The position numbers were made by a program, and so were the translations under genes. Shown in pieces: positions 21,255 to 22,750 of a stretch of 22,750 nt of DNA. Below the pieces are notes generated by a model. That model was given only the letters and a program-made list of their open reading frames with translations, made no database searches and was not told the origin of the DNA. The DNA lies in NCBI GenBank assembly GCA_017556845.1, contig JAFYMA010000122.1, forward strand, positions 1 through 22,750. Reading direction: 5' to 3'. Origin of the DNA: Clostridia bacterium (GTDB taxonomy: Bacteria > Bacillota > Clostridia > Oscillospirales > CAG-272). How positions within the stretch are numbered: the first letter of the stretch is position 1; every line of letters begins with the position of its first letter.

Positions 21255-22750
21255 ATGAAACGTACAGTAACGAAACTGCTCAGTTTATTGCTGGTGACGG
21301 CAACGTGCCTTACTGTAATTCCGTTCGAAGCATTTGCCTGGGGCAAGATGACCCATGTTTTTACTGCGAACGATATCATACAGTCGAGCTCGTACAGATC
21401 CTCCGTGCAGTATGAGGACAAATATTATGATTTTACGATCCCTGATGAATTTCAGGATGCAATCAGCTCGTATCCCGATGCTTTCCGTGCGGGTGCTTTG
21501 GGACCGGATATGTACCCCGACATTCTGACCGGTCAGATGTACATTCATCCCGAGGATCCGAATATTGACTCCGGTAAATGGGTCACTCATCTTTGCGAAG
21601 CTGTAAACAAAATGGGTAAGGATACGGAAGGACGTAAGATAGCCCTTTCTTTCACCCTTGGCTGTATTCTGCATTATTGCGGCGATTTGTTCGGTCACGA
21701 TTTTGTCAACACCTTTACCGGCGGAGCCTTTCCTTCGGTTGCAAGCACGGAAATGCTCGACATTAAGGGCGAAAGACTGAACAACGTTCTGAGCCATCTG
21801 GCCGTGGAAAGCTATATGGACGGTCTGATTTTGCCGAATTACAGCAGTGCTGACGGCAAAATCGATGCGCCTAACTTCTTCGTTCAGAACGCCATGGTGT
21901 TCAACGGAACCCCTGCGGCCGGTCTTGCGCACCCTTATAGATATTATCCGAAATTGGAGTTGGAGGATATAGATACCGGTGACATCTTTATCATCTCTGA
22001 CATTTTGGAAAACATTCTGGACGGACTTTATGATAATGGCACAAATAATGTTCCGCCACACTATACTGCCATGTGGGCTCTTCGCAGATACGTCGTCTCA
22101 AGAGCGGATAAATACCGCGAAAATATGGAGCCTGCAAGTGCCGCTATAACACGATTCTACGATGAGTGGACGGAAGATATAGATAAAGGTATTGCAGCCT
22201 TTACGGAATGCTCTGACAATATCGCCGGCAGAATGGTAACAAAAGAGAAAAACCCGCTGATCGAGAAGAAAAAGGAAGAAGAATTAGAGTCGGAAAATAA
22301 CTTCTTCGTAAACCAGATCAATCACAGTATTCGGGATCAGGCTTTAAAATCAGGCATTACCGAAGAGCAGTTGGACTGGATCGAAGAGCAATCCACGCTG
22401 GGCATTGACGGTAATTCTCTCGTTGACGAAATCATGAGAGAGCTCATCAAACAGGGTGTTGTTACTAAGGAAATGCTGGATAACAGCGACAGCTCTATAA
22501 CAATCATCAGAGAGGAACTTAGTTACTGGTGGGATGAATACGGCATTTATATGCTGGGCATTCCGGATATCATTATTGACGGCCTCGAGATCCCGATCAT
22601 CGGCGATATCATCGACCTGGCTCTGCTTGGTCCTCTTTGGGATCTGATCATGCAGGAAATCAAAAAACTGGTTGCAGAGGAGATCGTTGAAGCTTGTACC
22701 GGTTGGATCGGTAAAGCAACCGGCTTGACCAATGAAGAAGTTGGACAAAC
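21255..22750 (+). CDS. Secreted zinc-dependent phospholipase C family protein (3' partial)
   Basis: The frame stays open to the window end, giving 498 codons so far. A signal peptide (1-28, ending EAFA) would be cut just before Trp29, matching the zinc-binding N-terminal Trp of Bacillus and Clostridium PLCs (W-G-K-M-T-H, H34). Further family ligand candidates are D85 in ALGPDMYPD, H98 (IHPEDP), H140, D144 and H148 in LHYCGDLFGHDF, and H181 and E185 in the HxxxE pair of SHLAVE. That makes a near-complete trinuclear zinc set for phospholipid headgroup hydrolysis. The region after about 260 is charged and helical and lacks the PLAT/C2-like membrane-binding domain of alpha-toxin as far as seen, so toxicity should not be assumed. 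The ribosome binding site AAAGGAG lies 7 nt before the ATG. Base composition resembles that of the gene before it. Confidence 0.85.
   Translation, partial: MKRTVTKLLSLLLVTATCLTVIPFEAFAWGKMTHVFTANDIIQSSSYRSSVQYEDKYYDFTIPDEFQDAISSYPDAFRAGALGPDMYPDILTGQMYIHPEDPNIDSGKWVTHLCEAVNKMGKDTEGRKIALSFTLGCILHYCGDLFGHDFVNTFTGGAFPSVASTEMLDIKGERLNNVLSHLAVESYMDGLILPNYSSADGKIDAPNFFVQNAMVFNGTPAAGLAHPYRYYPKLELEDIDTGDIFIISDILENILDGLYDNGTNNVPPHYTAMWALRRYVVSRADKYRENMEPASAAITRFYDEWTEDIDKGIAAFTECSDNIAGRMVTKEKNPLIEKKKEEELESENNFFVNQINHSIRDQALKSGITEEQLDWIEEQSTLGIDGNSLVDEIMRELIKQGVVTKEMLDNSDSSITIIREELSYWWDEYGIYMLGIPDIIIDGLEIPIIGDIIDLALLGPLWDLIMQEIKKLVAEEIVEACTGWIGKATGLTNEEVGQ

Noticed and set aside
21285..22061. 258-codon minus-strand ORF at the 3' end
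   Set aside because: Antisense to the phospholipase gene, whose plus frame has a signal peptide and zinc ligands; the minus frame has no ribosome binding site or domain.
1..22750. CRISPR arrays, tRNA/rRNA genes, insertion sequences, prophage or classical toxin-antitoxin modules
   Set aside because: No regularly spaced repeats, cloverleaf-like sequence, transposase motifs, phage genes or paired small toxin/antitoxin ORFs were seen on either strand.

Overview
The window reads as a chromosomal segment of a low-to-moderate GC Firmicute, most likely a gut or rumen Clostridia (Oscillospirales/Ruminococcaceae-like). The basis is strong AGGAGG-type ribosome binding sites, near-consensus TTGACA/TATAAT promoters, hairpin-plus-T-tract terminators, LytS-like and 7TM histidine kinases, RsbU/RsbV-type signalling genes and Clostridia-style secreted proteins with FG-type repeats and ricin lectin domains. 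There are no rRNA, tRNA, CRISPR, IS or phage genes. Genus-level placement is not possible from sequence reading alone.

Layout. (1) Positions 1-1713, plus strand: the 3' end of a Na/Pi cotransporter (PhoU-like tail), then an ArsB/NhaD-type ion transporter, closed by a bidirectional terminator. (2) 1772-7580: two divergently transcribed secreted proteins, a lipoprotein and a 1241-residue multidomain protein. Both end in an endonuclease/exonuclease/phosphatase (EEP) domain preceded by the same kind of alpha/beta domain. The 340-bp gap between them holds two near-perfect promoters, a 14-bp palindrome inside one promoter spacer and a 15-bp direct repeat placed at both promoters. (3) 7899-10528: a two-component pair (7TM histidine kinase plus receiver-SARP-type response regulator), start/stop overlapped, with its own promoter, inverted repeat and terminator. 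(4) 10653-20040: a compact same-strand run of nine genes without a visible internal terminator. It holds an unknown protein, a Pr6Pr-like membrane protein, guanine deaminase, an unknown tail-anchored protein, and then a partner-switching cassette. The cassette has a SpoIIE-type phosphatase fused to an RsbW-like kinase domain and to a LytS-like membrane sensor, a STAS protein, a 198-residue protein that looks like a degenerate GHKL ATPase, a second STAS protein, and a STAS domain fused to an APH-type kinase. (5) 20041-22750: two terminators, a promoter whose -10 lies in a perfect palindrome, a 42-codon ORF that may be a receiver-domain remnant, an anchored extracytoplasmic protein, and a secreted zinc-dependent phospholipase C that runs off the window. 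The last two genes look more GC-rich than the rest and may be a transferred segment.

How they may work together. The partner-switching cassette carries everything needed to phosphorylate and dephosphorylate STAS proteins in response to an external signal, but no sigma factor is encoded nearby. Its output must be elsewhere or be non-transcriptional, and the STAS-APH kinase is the obvious candidate for a non-canonical output. A looser theme is phosphate: a Na/Pi cotransporter, two secreted EEP phosphoesterases and a secreted phospholipase C lie within 22 kb, though no Pho box is visible.
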